From contig JASIJN010000429.1 in assembly GCA_030050125.1 (NCBI GenBank), positions 1 to 8,046 on the forward strand: 8,046 nt of DNA, read 5' to 3'. The stretch is from Streptosporangiaceae bacterium. GTDB taxonomy: Bacteria > Actinomycetota > Actinomycetes > Streptosporangiales > Streptosporangiaceae. The stretch's first letter is position 1. Every line of letters starts with the position of its first letter. Under the pieces are notes generated by a model, which had not been told where the DNA came from, did not search any database, and saw only the letters and a program-made list of their open reading frames with translations. This document shows, one piece after another, positions 1 through 4,998 of the stretch. The translations under genes were made by a program, and so were the position numbers.

Positions 1-180
1 GCCCGCTCCGGCCCACCGTCGTGCCCGCCACCGCCGGGCCCGCCACCGCCGCGCCCGCCACCGCCGGGCCCACGCCCCCGCCCTCCCGAAACCACCCGCC
101 CCTCCAGTCTCCCGGGACCATCCGTCCGCTCCGGCCCCACCCTCGTGCCCGCCACCGCCGCGCCCGCCACCGCCCGGCCC
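1..180. repeat. C-rich 15-bp tandem repeat in two blocks at the window edge
   Basis: The unit GCCCGCCACCGCCGS occurs three times in tandem at 23-37, 38-52 and 53-67. It occurs twice more at 147-161 and 162-176. The sequence before each block is also repeated: 1-22 resembles 124-146, with one inserted base and a few substitutions. The larger period is therefore about 124 bp and may continue to the left of the window. Read on the minus strand the unit would encode a Gly-rich pentapeptide repeat. Read on the plus strand it would encode Pro/Ala-rich sequence. I could not choose a reading frame with a credible start, so I call it only a repeat. It may be the end of a low-complexity gene outside the window. 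Confidence 0.7.
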
Positions 181-444
181 GTCTCAGGCGGCTCGCAAGC
201 AGGTACAAGCCGACATCTCACGGATTCCGTTCATTTGATCACCTATTTTAGACCGATTCGTCCCAACGGGGACCGTAGGAAGTCGAAATGATCAAGCTCA
301 GCTGGCGGACCCGCAGCATGCCGAGGCGAGTAAGACGCGGCCAGGCGAGGCGGGTGGGCGCCGCATCGGGCCTTCGAGACCGCCGCATCGGGCTGACGAG
401 ACTGGGGCCAGCCGTTTGTCAGTTGATCGTACTAGTATTCGAAT
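181..444. other. Gene-free stretch with an AT-richer promoter-like core
   Basis: Between the C-rich repeat and the first gene, the composition drops sharply in A/T-rich patches at 225-250 and 415-445. The stretch holds a perfect short inverted repeat, ACGGA-T-TCCGT (220-230), and a TATTTT hexamer (244-249) that could be a -10 element. It also has an AGGAAG Shine-Dalgarno-like sequence (277-282) five bases before an ATG at 288. That ATG opens a frame that runs into the following gene out of register, so it is not called as a gene. A 13-bp direct repeat, CGCCGCATCGGGC, occurs at 359-371 and 381-393. No protein or RNA gene is convincing here. Confidence 0.4.
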
Positions 445-445
445 A
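433..445 (+). promoter_or_regulatory. Candidate -10 element for leaderless transcription, overlapping a palindrome
   Basis: TAGTAT (433-438) fits the actinobacterial -10 pattern TANNNT. It ends six bases before the ATG at 445, so transcription would start at or next to the initiation codon. No Shine-Dalgarno sequence is visible upstream, which agrees with leaderless translation. No good -35 hexamer sits at the usual spacing; TTGTCA (416-421) is too close. A perfect 10-bp palindrome, TATTCGAATA (436-445), covers the end of the hexamer and the first base of the start codon. It could be an operator for autoregulation. Confidence 0.4.
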
Positions 446-1308
446 TGAACCATACAGAAACCTTTCTCGAATTACGAGAGCAAGCCATTGCCCTGCGCCG
501 GGCCGGCCGGTCCCGCCGCGAAATCAAGGAACTGCTCGGCATCGGCAGCAACCAGACCCTGAACGAGGTGCTCAAGGGCGAGCCACCGCTTCCGCAGAAC
601 GTCCGGCCGAACGCCAAGGATGCCGAGCGGGCGAAGGCGAGAGAGCTACGCCAGCAGGGACTCGGCTACAACCAGATCGCCACCGAACTCGGGGTCTCCA
701 AGAGTTCCGTCTCGCTCTGGGTCAGGGATCTGCCGCGCCCGGAGCCGCTGAGCTACGAGGAATGCCGCCGGAGGATCGCCGAGGGCGTCCGCAGGTATTG
801 GGCAGCGGAGCGGCCGGTCCGCGAGGCCGAGCGAGAGGCAGCCCGGGCGGCAGCCGCAGTTCAGATCGGCCGGCTTAGCGACCGGGAGGTTCTAATAGCC
901 GGCGCTGTGGCCTATTGGTGTGAGGGTGCCAAAAACAAGCCGTACCGTCGAAGCGATCAAATCATCTTTATGAACAGCGATCCCGGGCTGATCAAGTTCT
1001 TCCTGCATTTCCTCGCCGTCGCCGGGATCGAGCGGGACAGGCTGCGATGCCGACTGCAAATTCATGAGAGCGCAGACGCCCAGGCGGCGCAGGAATTCTG
1101 GCTGAAGGTGACGGGGCTGGAACCCGCTCAGTTCCGCCGCCCCGCCCTCAAGCGTCACAACCCCAAGACCGTCCGGAAGAACACTGGCGACGACTATCAC
1201 GGATGCCTGCGCATCGATGTCCTGCGTTGCACGAAGCTGTACCGGAACATCGAAGGCTGGGCGGCAGCCGCGATGTCCGCTGCCGCGGCATCGCCGAGTG
1301 AAACCTGA
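445..1308 (+). CDS. Helix-turn-helix protein with LAGLIDADG-like C-terminal domain
   Basis: The protein has 287 residues. Two helix-turn-helix-like segments come first: about residues 8-45, then about 60-95, the latter with the pattern YNQIATELGVSKSSVSLWV typical of resolvase/sigma-like HTHs. A charged, Ala/Glu/Arg-rich helix follows (about 103-140). The C-terminal half (about 147-272) contains IAGAVAYWCEG, FMNSDPGLIKFFLHFL, LQIHESAD and KLYRNIEGW. I read this order as a single-motif LAGLIDADG-type fold, with E160 in the place of the catalytic acidic residue. That resemblance is my judgement from motif layout, not a search result. It may be a DNA-binding regulator built on a nuclease scaffold, as WhiA is, or an active endonuclease acting as a dimer. 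There is no Shine-Dalgarno before ATG 445, so translation is probably leaderless. Codons such as CTA, ATA, AAA and TTT appear more often than in the neighbours, which hints at acquisition. No partner gene adjoins it. Confidence 0.75.
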   Translation: MNHTETFLELREQAIALRRAGRSRREIKELLGIGSNQTLNEVLKGEPPLPQNVRPNAKDAERAKARELRQQGLGYNQIATELGVSKSSVSLWVRDLPRPEPLSYEECRRRIAEGVRRYWAAERPVREAEREAARAAAAVQIGRLSDREVLIAGAVAYWCEGAKNKPYRRSDQIIFMNSDPGLIKFFLHFLAVAGIERDRLRCRLQIHESADAQAAQEFWLKVTGLEPAQFRRPALKRHNPKTVRKNTGDDYHGCLRIDVLRCTKLYRNIEGWAAAAMSAAAASPSET

Positions 1309-1331
1309 CTAGCCTCGAACCAGACTCTCTG

Positions 1332-1403
1332 CTCCCGGGCGAGGGATCGAACCTCGATTAAGGGCTCCAAAGGCCCCCGTCTTGCCGATTAGACGACCCG
1401 GGA
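1332..1403 (-). tRNA. tRNA-Gln (anticodon TTG)
   Basis: The minus strand folds into a 72-nt cloverleaf. The acceptor stem is TCCCGGG/CCCGGGA with discriminator G. The D arm closes with GTC/GAC, and the anticodon stem is GGGGC/GCCCT. The loop is CTTTGGA, placing T33 before anticodon TTG. The T arm is CGAGG-TTCGATC-CCTCG. The first base T and the pairing A/discriminator G are typical of tRNA-Gln. Shifting the loop by one to read TGG (Pro) would break the stem, so Gln is preferred. CCA is not encoded; the next bases on the tRNA strand are CAG. The 3' end lies 23 bp from the stop codon of the HTH gene, with which it converges. Confidence 0.88.
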
Positions 1404-1419
1404 CTGCCCCGACGCCCCA

Positions 1420-1425
1420 ACGATA
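1420..1425 (-). promoter_or_regulatory. Possible -10 box of the tRNA-Gln gene
   Basis: On the minus strand TATCGT, matching TANNNT, lies 16 bases before the mature tRNA 5' end. That would leave a short 5' leader for RNase P. No convincing -35 hexamer is seen at 17-18 bp, so this rests on the -10 match and position only. Confidence 0.3.
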
Positions 1426-1561
1426 CCGGGATCAGCCAGGTCGGATCCGGCGCCGTGGCATGGATGGCGGCGGGCCGGGTATGAAGATCCACTCACCGAG
1501 GTCGGCGCGTCCGGCGCGGTGAGCTTGGCCACATGCTTCAAAAAAAAGTCTGCCCAGGTAC

Positions 1562-1592
1562 TTGCATAACCTACGGCACCGTAGCCTACGGT
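1562..1592 (+). promoter_or_regulatory. Candidate promoter of the desaturase operon
   Basis: TTGCAT (1562-1567) could be a -35 hexamer and TACGGT (1587-1592) a -10 matching TANNNT, with a 19-bp spacer that is longer than ideal. The putative -10 lies inside the second TACG-N4-CGTA palindrome, so a bound repressor would cover the promoter. The hexamers are only moderate matches; placement is tentative. Confidence 0.35.
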
Positions 1593-1604
1593 TACGTAAG
1601 CGTA
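1571..1604 (+). promoter_or_regulatory. Array of three TACG-N4-CGTA inverted repeats, probable TetR-type operator
   Basis: Three sites share perfect TACG/CGTA arms separated by four bases. They are TACGGCACCGTA (1572-1583, extended to CTACGG-CA-CCGTAG at 1571-1584), TACGGTTACGTA (1587-1598) and TACGTAAGCGTA (1593-1604). The second and third overlap by six bases. The first and third start 21 bp apart, two helical turns, so they face the same side of the DNA. The array ends 76 bp before the desaturase start. The TetR-family regulator encoded downstream in the same operon is the obvious candidate ligand. That assignment is inference. Confidence 0.65.
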
Positions 1605-1680
1605 TCTGCGCTGGCCCTAGACCCGGCACGTGCGGAACGCCTACACGGCCGCCACCCTCCGATGCCAAGCGAGGACAGCC

Positions 1681-2754
1681 ATGGCCACTTCCGCAGACAC
1701 GTCCCCCGTGGGCCTCGCCACGCTGGCGCCGCTCACGCCGGCCACGCCCGCCGCACCGTCGGCGCCGCCGGCCGTGAAAGGGCCCAGGCCCGACGTTGAG
1801 CCCGAACAGACCGGCCCGGTCGGACAGATCCTGGTCGCGCTGTTCGTCGGCGTTCCGATGATCGCGCTCATCGCCGCGGTCCCGTTGGCCTGGGGCTGGG
1901 GACTGGGCTGGCACGACATCGTGATCGCCGTGGTGTTCTACGAGATCTCCGGGCTCGGGATCAGCATGGGCTTCCACCGGTACTTCACGCACGCATCGTT
2001 CAAGGCCAACCGGCCCTTCAAGATCGCGCTCGCCGTGGCCGGGACGCTGGCCCTCGAGGGGCCGGTCCTCACCTGGGTCGCCGACCACCGCCGGCACCAC
2101 AAGTACAGCGACCGGGAGGGCGACCCGCATTCGCCCTGGCGCTTCGGCAATGACTGGAAGGCGCTGACCAAGGGGCTGGCCTATGCCCACATGGGCTGGA
2201 TGTTCGACCCCAACCGCACCTCGCAGGAGAAGTTCTGCCCGGACTGGCTGGCCGATTCCGACATCCGCCGGATGAGCCGCTGGTTCCCGGCGCTGGTCGC
2301 CGCGTCGCTGCTGACGCCCGCCCTGATCGGCGGGCTCTGGGCGTGGTCCTGGGCGGGCGCGCTCACCGCGTTCTTCTGGGCCAGCCTGGTGCGGGTCTCG
2401 TTCCTGCACCACGTCACCTGGTCGATCAACTCGATCTGCCACACGTTCGGCAAGGAAGAGTTCAGCGTCAGGGACAAGTCCCGCAACGTCAACTGGCTGG
2501 CGATCCTGTCCTTCGGCGAGTCCTGGCACAACCTGCACCACGCCGACCCGACCTGTGCCAGGCACGGGGTGCTCAAGGGGCAGATCGACATGGCCGCCCG
2601 GCTGATCTGGGTGGCCGAGAAGCTCCGGTGGGTCAGCGACGTCCGCTGGCCGGAGGAGGCCAGGCTGACCGGCAAGCGCACCGGCGGATCCAGGAGGCTC
2701 GGCTCCATGACCAGGCGCATTCCCGCGGCCTCTGGCCAAGTTTCCGGCCGGTGA
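1681..2754 (+). CDS. Membrane fatty-acyl desaturase (acyl-CoA delta-9 type)
   Basis: The protein has 357 residues and belongs to the membrane di-iron desaturase family, which inserts a cis double bond into long-chain acyl groups with O2 and an electron donor. All three histidine boxes are intact: HRYFTH (99-104), HRRHH (136-140, within TWVADHRRHHKYSD) and HNLHH (283-287, within FGESWHNLHH). The accessory metal-site context FLHHVTWSINS is at about 242-252. Hydrophobic segments lie at about 49-73, 77-99, 113-134 and 201-244, giving the usual two membrane hairpins. The first 45 residues are Pro/Ala/Thr-rich and variable-looking. ATG 1681 is chosen because GAGGA lies five bases upstream; an in-frame start at 1630 would add 17 residues without a good ribosome site. 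No rubredoxin, ferredoxin or oxidoreductase domain is fused, so an external electron partner is needed. Delta-9 regiospecificity is inferred from resemblance to stearoyl-CoA desaturases. It probably forms an operon with the TetR gene 12 bp downstream. Confidence 0.92.
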   Translation: MATSADTSPVGLATLAPLTPATPAAPSAPPAVKGPRPDVEPEQTGPVGQILVALFVGVPMIALIAAVPLAWGWGLGWHDIVIAVVFYEISGLGISMGFHRYFTHASFKANRPFKIALAVAGTLALEGPVLTWVADHRRHHKYSDREGDPHSPWRFGNDWKALTKGLAYAHMGWMFDPNRTSQEKFCPDWLADSDIRRMSRWFPALVAASLLTPALIGGLWAWSWAGALTAFFWASLVRVSFLHHVTWSINSICHTFGKEEFSVRDKSRNVNWLAILSFGESWHNLHHADPTCARHGVLKGQIDMAARLIWVAEKLRWVSDVRWPEEARLTGKRTGGSRRLGSMTRRIPAASGQVSGR

Positions 2755-2766
2755 CATGATGGGCCA

Positions 2767-3432
2767 GTGACAAGCCAGCCCTCGGGGTCGGGCCGAAAGA
2801 GGATGACCGGCAGGGAGCGCCGGGAGCAACTGCTCGACGTCGGGCGGCGGCTGTTTGCCGAGCGGGGCCTGGACGGCACCTCCATCGAGGAGATCGCCGC
2901 CCGGGCCGACGTCTCCAAGCCCGTGGTCTACGAGCACTTCGGCGGGAAGGAAGGGCTCTACGCGGTCGTCGTCGACCGCGAGGTCGAGCGCTTCGTCGCG
3001 ATGGCGACCCGGGTCCTCGCGGGCCGCGACACGATGGACAAGTTCGAGGTCGCCGCCGTCGAGTTGCTCAGGTACATCGAGGACAACTCCGACGGGTTCC
3101 GGATCCTGGTGCGGGACTCCAACCCCTCATCAGGCTCCGGCACCTTCGCCAGCCTGATCAGCGACATCGCCAGCCAGGTCGAGTACATACTCGGCGACGT
3201 GCTCAAGGAGCGCGGATACGACCCGAAGCTCGCCCCGATGTACGCGCAGATGCTGGTCGGGATGGTGGCGTTCACCGGCCAGTGGTGGCTGGACGCCCGC
3301 AAGCCGGAGCTGGAGGAGGTGGCGGCGCACCTGGTGAACCTGGCCTGGAACGGCCTGTCCACGCTGGACCCGAAGCCGCAGATCTCCGCCGAGGCCAGGA
3401 AGCGGCTCGCCCGCCAGGAGCCCCAGCCCTAA
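2767..3432 (+). CDS. TetR-family transcriptional regulator, probable desaturase repressor
   Basis: The protein has 221 residues from GTG 2767, or 209 from ATG 2803. The N-terminal DNA-binding domain is classic TetR: RREQLLDVGRRLFAERG, then the helix-turn-helix TSIEEIAARADVSKPVVYEHF (about 38-58), then GGKEGLYAVVVD. The C-terminal ligand/dimer domain is helical, with GQWWLDARKPELEEVAAHLVNLAWNGL near the end. The start is uncertain: neither GTG 2767 nor ATG 2803 has a well-spaced ribosome site, and translational coupling to the desaturase stop 12 bp upstream is likely. By analogy with Pseudomonas DesT, a TetR protein that senses acyl-CoA and controls desaturase genes, it may sense fatty-acyl-CoA and bind the TACG-N4-CGTA array upstream. 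The ligand is unknown. Its TAA stop overlaps the stop of tam on the other strand. Confidence 0.9.
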   Translation: MTSQPSGSGRKRMTGRERREQLLDVGRRLFAERGLDGTSIEEIAARADVSKPVVYEHFGGKEGLYAVVVDREVERFVAMATRVLAGRDTMDKFEVAAVELLRYIEDNSDGFRILVRDSNPSSGSGTFASLISDIASQVEYILGDVLKERGYDPKLAPMYAQMLVGMVAFTGQWWLDARKPELEEVAAHLVNLAWNGLSTLDPKPQISAEARKRLARQEPQP

Positions 3433-4220
3433 CGCCGGACCGCCACCGCGAACACCCGCCGGAACGGGAACACCGTGCCGTACGGGGCCGCCGGGTACGC
3501 CTCGGCCATCCGGGCCCGGAATTCGGCCAGGAACTCCTCGGCCAGGCCGGGTGGCAGCGCGGCGATCACCGGGCGCAGTCCCGATCCCTTGTACCACTCG
3601 ACGACCGGGTCGTCGCCGCGCAGCACGTGCGCGTAGGTGGTCTCCCACGCGTCGACCTCGAGGCCCGCCCTGGCCAGCAGGTCCACGTACTCGGCCGGGT
3701 CGGCCGACTGGCGGTTCAGCTGCACGCCGGCCAGCAGCGGGCGCCAGCGATCCGCGCGGGCCAGGTCTTGTATGGCCCGGTGGCTCGGCTGGTCGAAGTT
3801 GGCCGGGACCTGGAACGCCAGCCAGCCCCCGGGCCGCAGGAACCCAGCCCACCGGGATAGCAGCGGGTGATGGTCCGGCACCCACTGCAGCACGGCGTTG
3901 CAGACGATCACGTCGACCCCGTCATCCGGCGTGTAGTCCCTGACGTCGCCGAGGGCGAAGCTGAGCCGGCCGACGCCGGCGTCCGGCAGGGCCGCGCGCG
4001 CCGCCTCGATCATCTCGGCCGAGCTGTCGATCCCGCTGACCTGGGCGTCGGGCCACCGCCGCGCCAGCGCGGCGGTCAGCGTGCCGGGACCGCACCCCAG
4101 ATCCACCACCACCGAGGGAGCCTCGGCCCCGATCCGCGCGACCAGCTCGAAGAACGGACGCGACCGCTCATCTGCGAACCGCAGGTACTGGCCGGGATCC
4201 CACACCGTGCCTCCAGACAT
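3429..4220 (-). CDS. tam: Trans-aconitate 2-methyltransferase
   Basis: The 263-residue cytosolic class I SAM-dependent methyltransferase should methylate trans-aconitate. That compound forms spontaneously from the citrate-cycle intermediate cis-aconitate and inhibits aconitase. Visible motifs are VVVDLGCGPG (37-46, SAM-binding motif I), GIDSS with acidic D65, GDVRDY (91-96), CNAVLQWVPDH (107-117) and LRPGGWLAFQVP (128-139). The N-terminal WDPGQYLRFADERSRPF and C-terminal YGTVFPFRRVFAVA are characteristic of Tam, and the length is as usual for the family. The start at 4220 has GGAGG six bases upstream on the minus strand. The gene is divergent from a MarR gene with two palindromes between them, as in Streptomyces tam/tamR, which strongly supports the identity. 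Its TAG stop shares bases with the TetR stop codon. Confidence 0.92.
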   Translation of the reverse strand: MSGGTVWDPGQYLRFADERSRPFFELVARIGAEAPSVVVDLGCGPGTLTAALARRWPDAQVSGIDSSAEMIEAARAALPDAGVGRLSFALGDVRDYTPDDGVDVIVCNAVLQWVPDHHPLLSRWAGFLRPGGWLAFQVPANFDQPSHRAIQDLARADRWRPLLAGVQLNRQSADPAEYVDLLARAGLEVDAWETTYAHVLRGDDPVVEWYKGSGLRPVIAALPPGLAEEFLAEFRARMAEAYPAAPYGTVFPFRRVFAVAVRR

Positions 4221-4246
4221 CGCGCGCCTCCAGACGTCGCGTTAAA

Positions 4247-4266
4247 TTATCTCGACGTCAAGGTAA
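4247..4266. promoter_or_regulatory. TamR operator A
   Basis: TTATCTCGA-CG-TCAAGGTAA is a 9-bp inverted repeat around CG with two imperfect positions. It is closely related to the TCTTGA-NN-TCAAGA core of site B. It lies between the tam start codon and its predicted promoter, in the expected leader of the tam transcript. The centre is 46 bp from the centre of site B. Confidence 0.7.
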
Positions 4267-4277
4267 ATCCCTCCGGC

Positions 4278-4307
4278 ACTCTAGCGCTGGCAAAATCTTG
4301 ATGTCAA
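4278..4307 (-). promoter_or_regulatory. Promoter of tam overlapping a TamR site
   Basis: On the minus strand TTGACA (4307-4302) is a consensus-quality -35 and TAGAGT (4283-4278) a good TANNNT -10, separated by 18 bp. Transcription would begin near 4271 and leave a leader of about 50 nt before tam. The -35 lies within palindrome B and the predicted start point is just upstream of palindrome A. Repressor bound at both sites would block polymerase. Confidence 0.6.
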
Positions 4308-4309
4308 GA
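4296..4309. promoter_or_regulatory. TamR operator B
   Basis: TCTTGA-TG-TCAAGA is a perfect 6-bp inverted repeat around a 2-bp centre, ending 16 bp before the start codon of the MarR gene. MarR proteins typically bind such 14-18 bp palindromes. The position would allow simultaneous control of tam (its -35 lies here) and autoregulation of tamR. Confidence 0.75.
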
Positions 4310-4325
4310 GATAGGCTGGCGGACC

Positions 4326-4877
4326 ATGGAACAGGCCGACGCGCGCCAGGACCGGCCGCAGCTGCGCGACGAGGTGGACGAGCTGGTGGCGCAGTGGCGG
4401 GCAGAGCGTCCCGAGCTGGACGTGCAGCCGCTCCAGGTGCTGAGCCGGGTGTCCCGGCTGGCCAGGCACCTGGACCGGGCGCGCACGGCCGCGTTCGCCG
4501 CCTGCGGCCTGCAGCCTTTCGAATTCGACGTGCTGTCCGCGCTGCGGCGCCAGGGCCCGCCCTACCAGCTGAGCCCCGGCGCCCTGCTCCGGGCGACCCT
4601 GGTCAGCTCGGGCACGATGACCAACCGGATCGACCGCCTGGTTGACGCCGGCCTGGTCACCAGGCGCCCCGACCCGCAGGACAAGCGGGGCGTCCTGGTC
4701 ACGCTGACCGACCGCGGCCGGACCGCGGTCGACGCGGCTCTCGAGGATCTGCTGCGCAGCGAGCGGGAGTTGCTCAACGGGCTCGATGACGCGCAGCGGG
4801 GAGAGCTGGCCGCGCTGCTGCGGGTCCTGCTGGCGCCGTTCGACGCCAGCCATCCGCAGGACGGCGCTGGGGGGTAG
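4326..4877 (+). CDS. tamR: MarR-family regulator TamR, controls trans-aconitate methyltransferase
   Basis: The 183-residue protein has a winged helix-turn-helix: recognition region about 82-111 (LSPGALLRATLVSSGTMTNRIDRLVDAGLV) and wing about 113-131, containing the MarR hallmark DPQDKRGVLVTLTDRG. An N-terminal helix of about 35 residues precedes the core and includes W24. With D68, this fits the extended UrtR/HucR-like branch to which S. coelicolor TamR belongs; exact pocket equivalences are from memory. In S. coelicolor, TamR is reported to be released from DNA by trans-aconitate, citrate and related intermediates and to regulate tam and aconitase. The same role is inferred here from divergent placement and the two palindromes. 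ATG 4326 has only a weak AGG (4313-4315) as ribosome site. The last codons (Gly-Gly-stop) lie inside a G-rich tandem repeat. Confidence 0.88.
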   Translation: MEQADARQDRPQLRDEVDELVAQWRAERPELDVQPLQVLSRVSRLARHLDRARTAAFAACGLQPFEFDVLSALRRQGPPYQLSPGALLRATLVSSGTMTNRIDRLVDAGLVTRRPDPQDKRGVLVTLTDRGRTAVDAALEDLLRSERELLNGLDDAQRGELAALLRVLLAPFDASHPQDGAGG

Positions 4878-4907
4878 GCGCGGGGGTTAGGCGCGGGGGT
4901 TAGGGGC
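4869..4907 (+). repeat. Three-copy 13-bp G-rich tandem repeat, potential G-quadruplex
   Basis: The unit GGGGGTTAGGCGC occurs at 4882-4894. A copy with one change is at 4869-4881 (GGGGGGTAGGCGC), and a third is at 4895-4907 (GGGGGTTAGGGGC). More G-runs follow at 4908-4910 and 4915-4920. The first copy supplies the last two glycine codons and the TAG stop of tamR. Five or more G-tracts within about 50 bases on the plus strand could form a G-quadruplex in the DNA or in the tamR mRNA tail. It might act in 3'-end formation, or simply be slippage-prone sequence. Confidence 0.8.
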
Positions 4908-4961
4908 GGGCGACGGGGGGCACGGGCACGCGGGCAGGACCGGGCACGGCACCGGCCCTCC

Positions 4962-4994
4962 TATACTCGGCAGGCGTCGCCGCTGTTCAGGAGG
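4962..4994 (+). promoter_or_regulatory. Candidate -10 box and ribosome binding site of the SGNH hydrolase gene
   Basis: TATACT (4962-4967) is a near-consensus -10 in an otherwise very GC-rich stretch. No -35 match is seen at 17-18 bp. AGGAGG (4989-4994) is a full-strength Shine-Dalgarno four bases before the GTG at 4999 and fixes that codon as the start. Confidence 0.55.
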
Positions 4995-4998
4995 CCAG

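Larger units (their letters stand above)
1404..1680. other. Intergenic region between tRNA-Gln and the desaturase
   Basis: This stretch holds the upstream sequence of the minus-strand tRNA gene (left end) and the control region of the desaturase (right half). A 7-bp inverted repeat, CTCACCG (1492-1498) and CGGTGAG (1517-1523), has an 18-base loop and no T-run, so it is not a convincing terminator. An A8 tract follows at about 1540. From 1560 on come the TACG-N4-CGTA sites described separately. GAGGA (1671-1675), five bases before ATG 1681, is the ribosome binding site of the desaturase. Confidence 0.5.

Noticed and set aside
1..180. CRISPR array
   Set aside because: The repeats are directly abutting 15-bp low-complexity units with no unique spacers.
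288..878. 196-codon plus-strand frame starting at 288
   Set aside because: It overlaps the HTH gene out of frame, becomes Arg/Pro/Gly-rich low complexity and has no motifs. Only its start region is noted as a possible leader.
104..1339. att site pair formed by CTCCCGGG at about 105 and in the tRNA 3' end
   Set aside because: Only eight bases match, the sequence is palindrome-like and GC-rich, and the match does not extend.
1492..1523. CTCACCG/CGGTGAG inverted repeat as a terminator
   Set aside because: The loop is 18 bases, the stem only 7, and there is no T-run downstream on either strand where one would be needed.
1432..2937. 501-codon open frame on the minus strand opposite the desaturase
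   Set aside because: It is antisense to a desaturase with all conserved motifs, has low-complexity Arg/Gly/Pro composition and no recognisable domain; long antisense frames are expected at this G+C.
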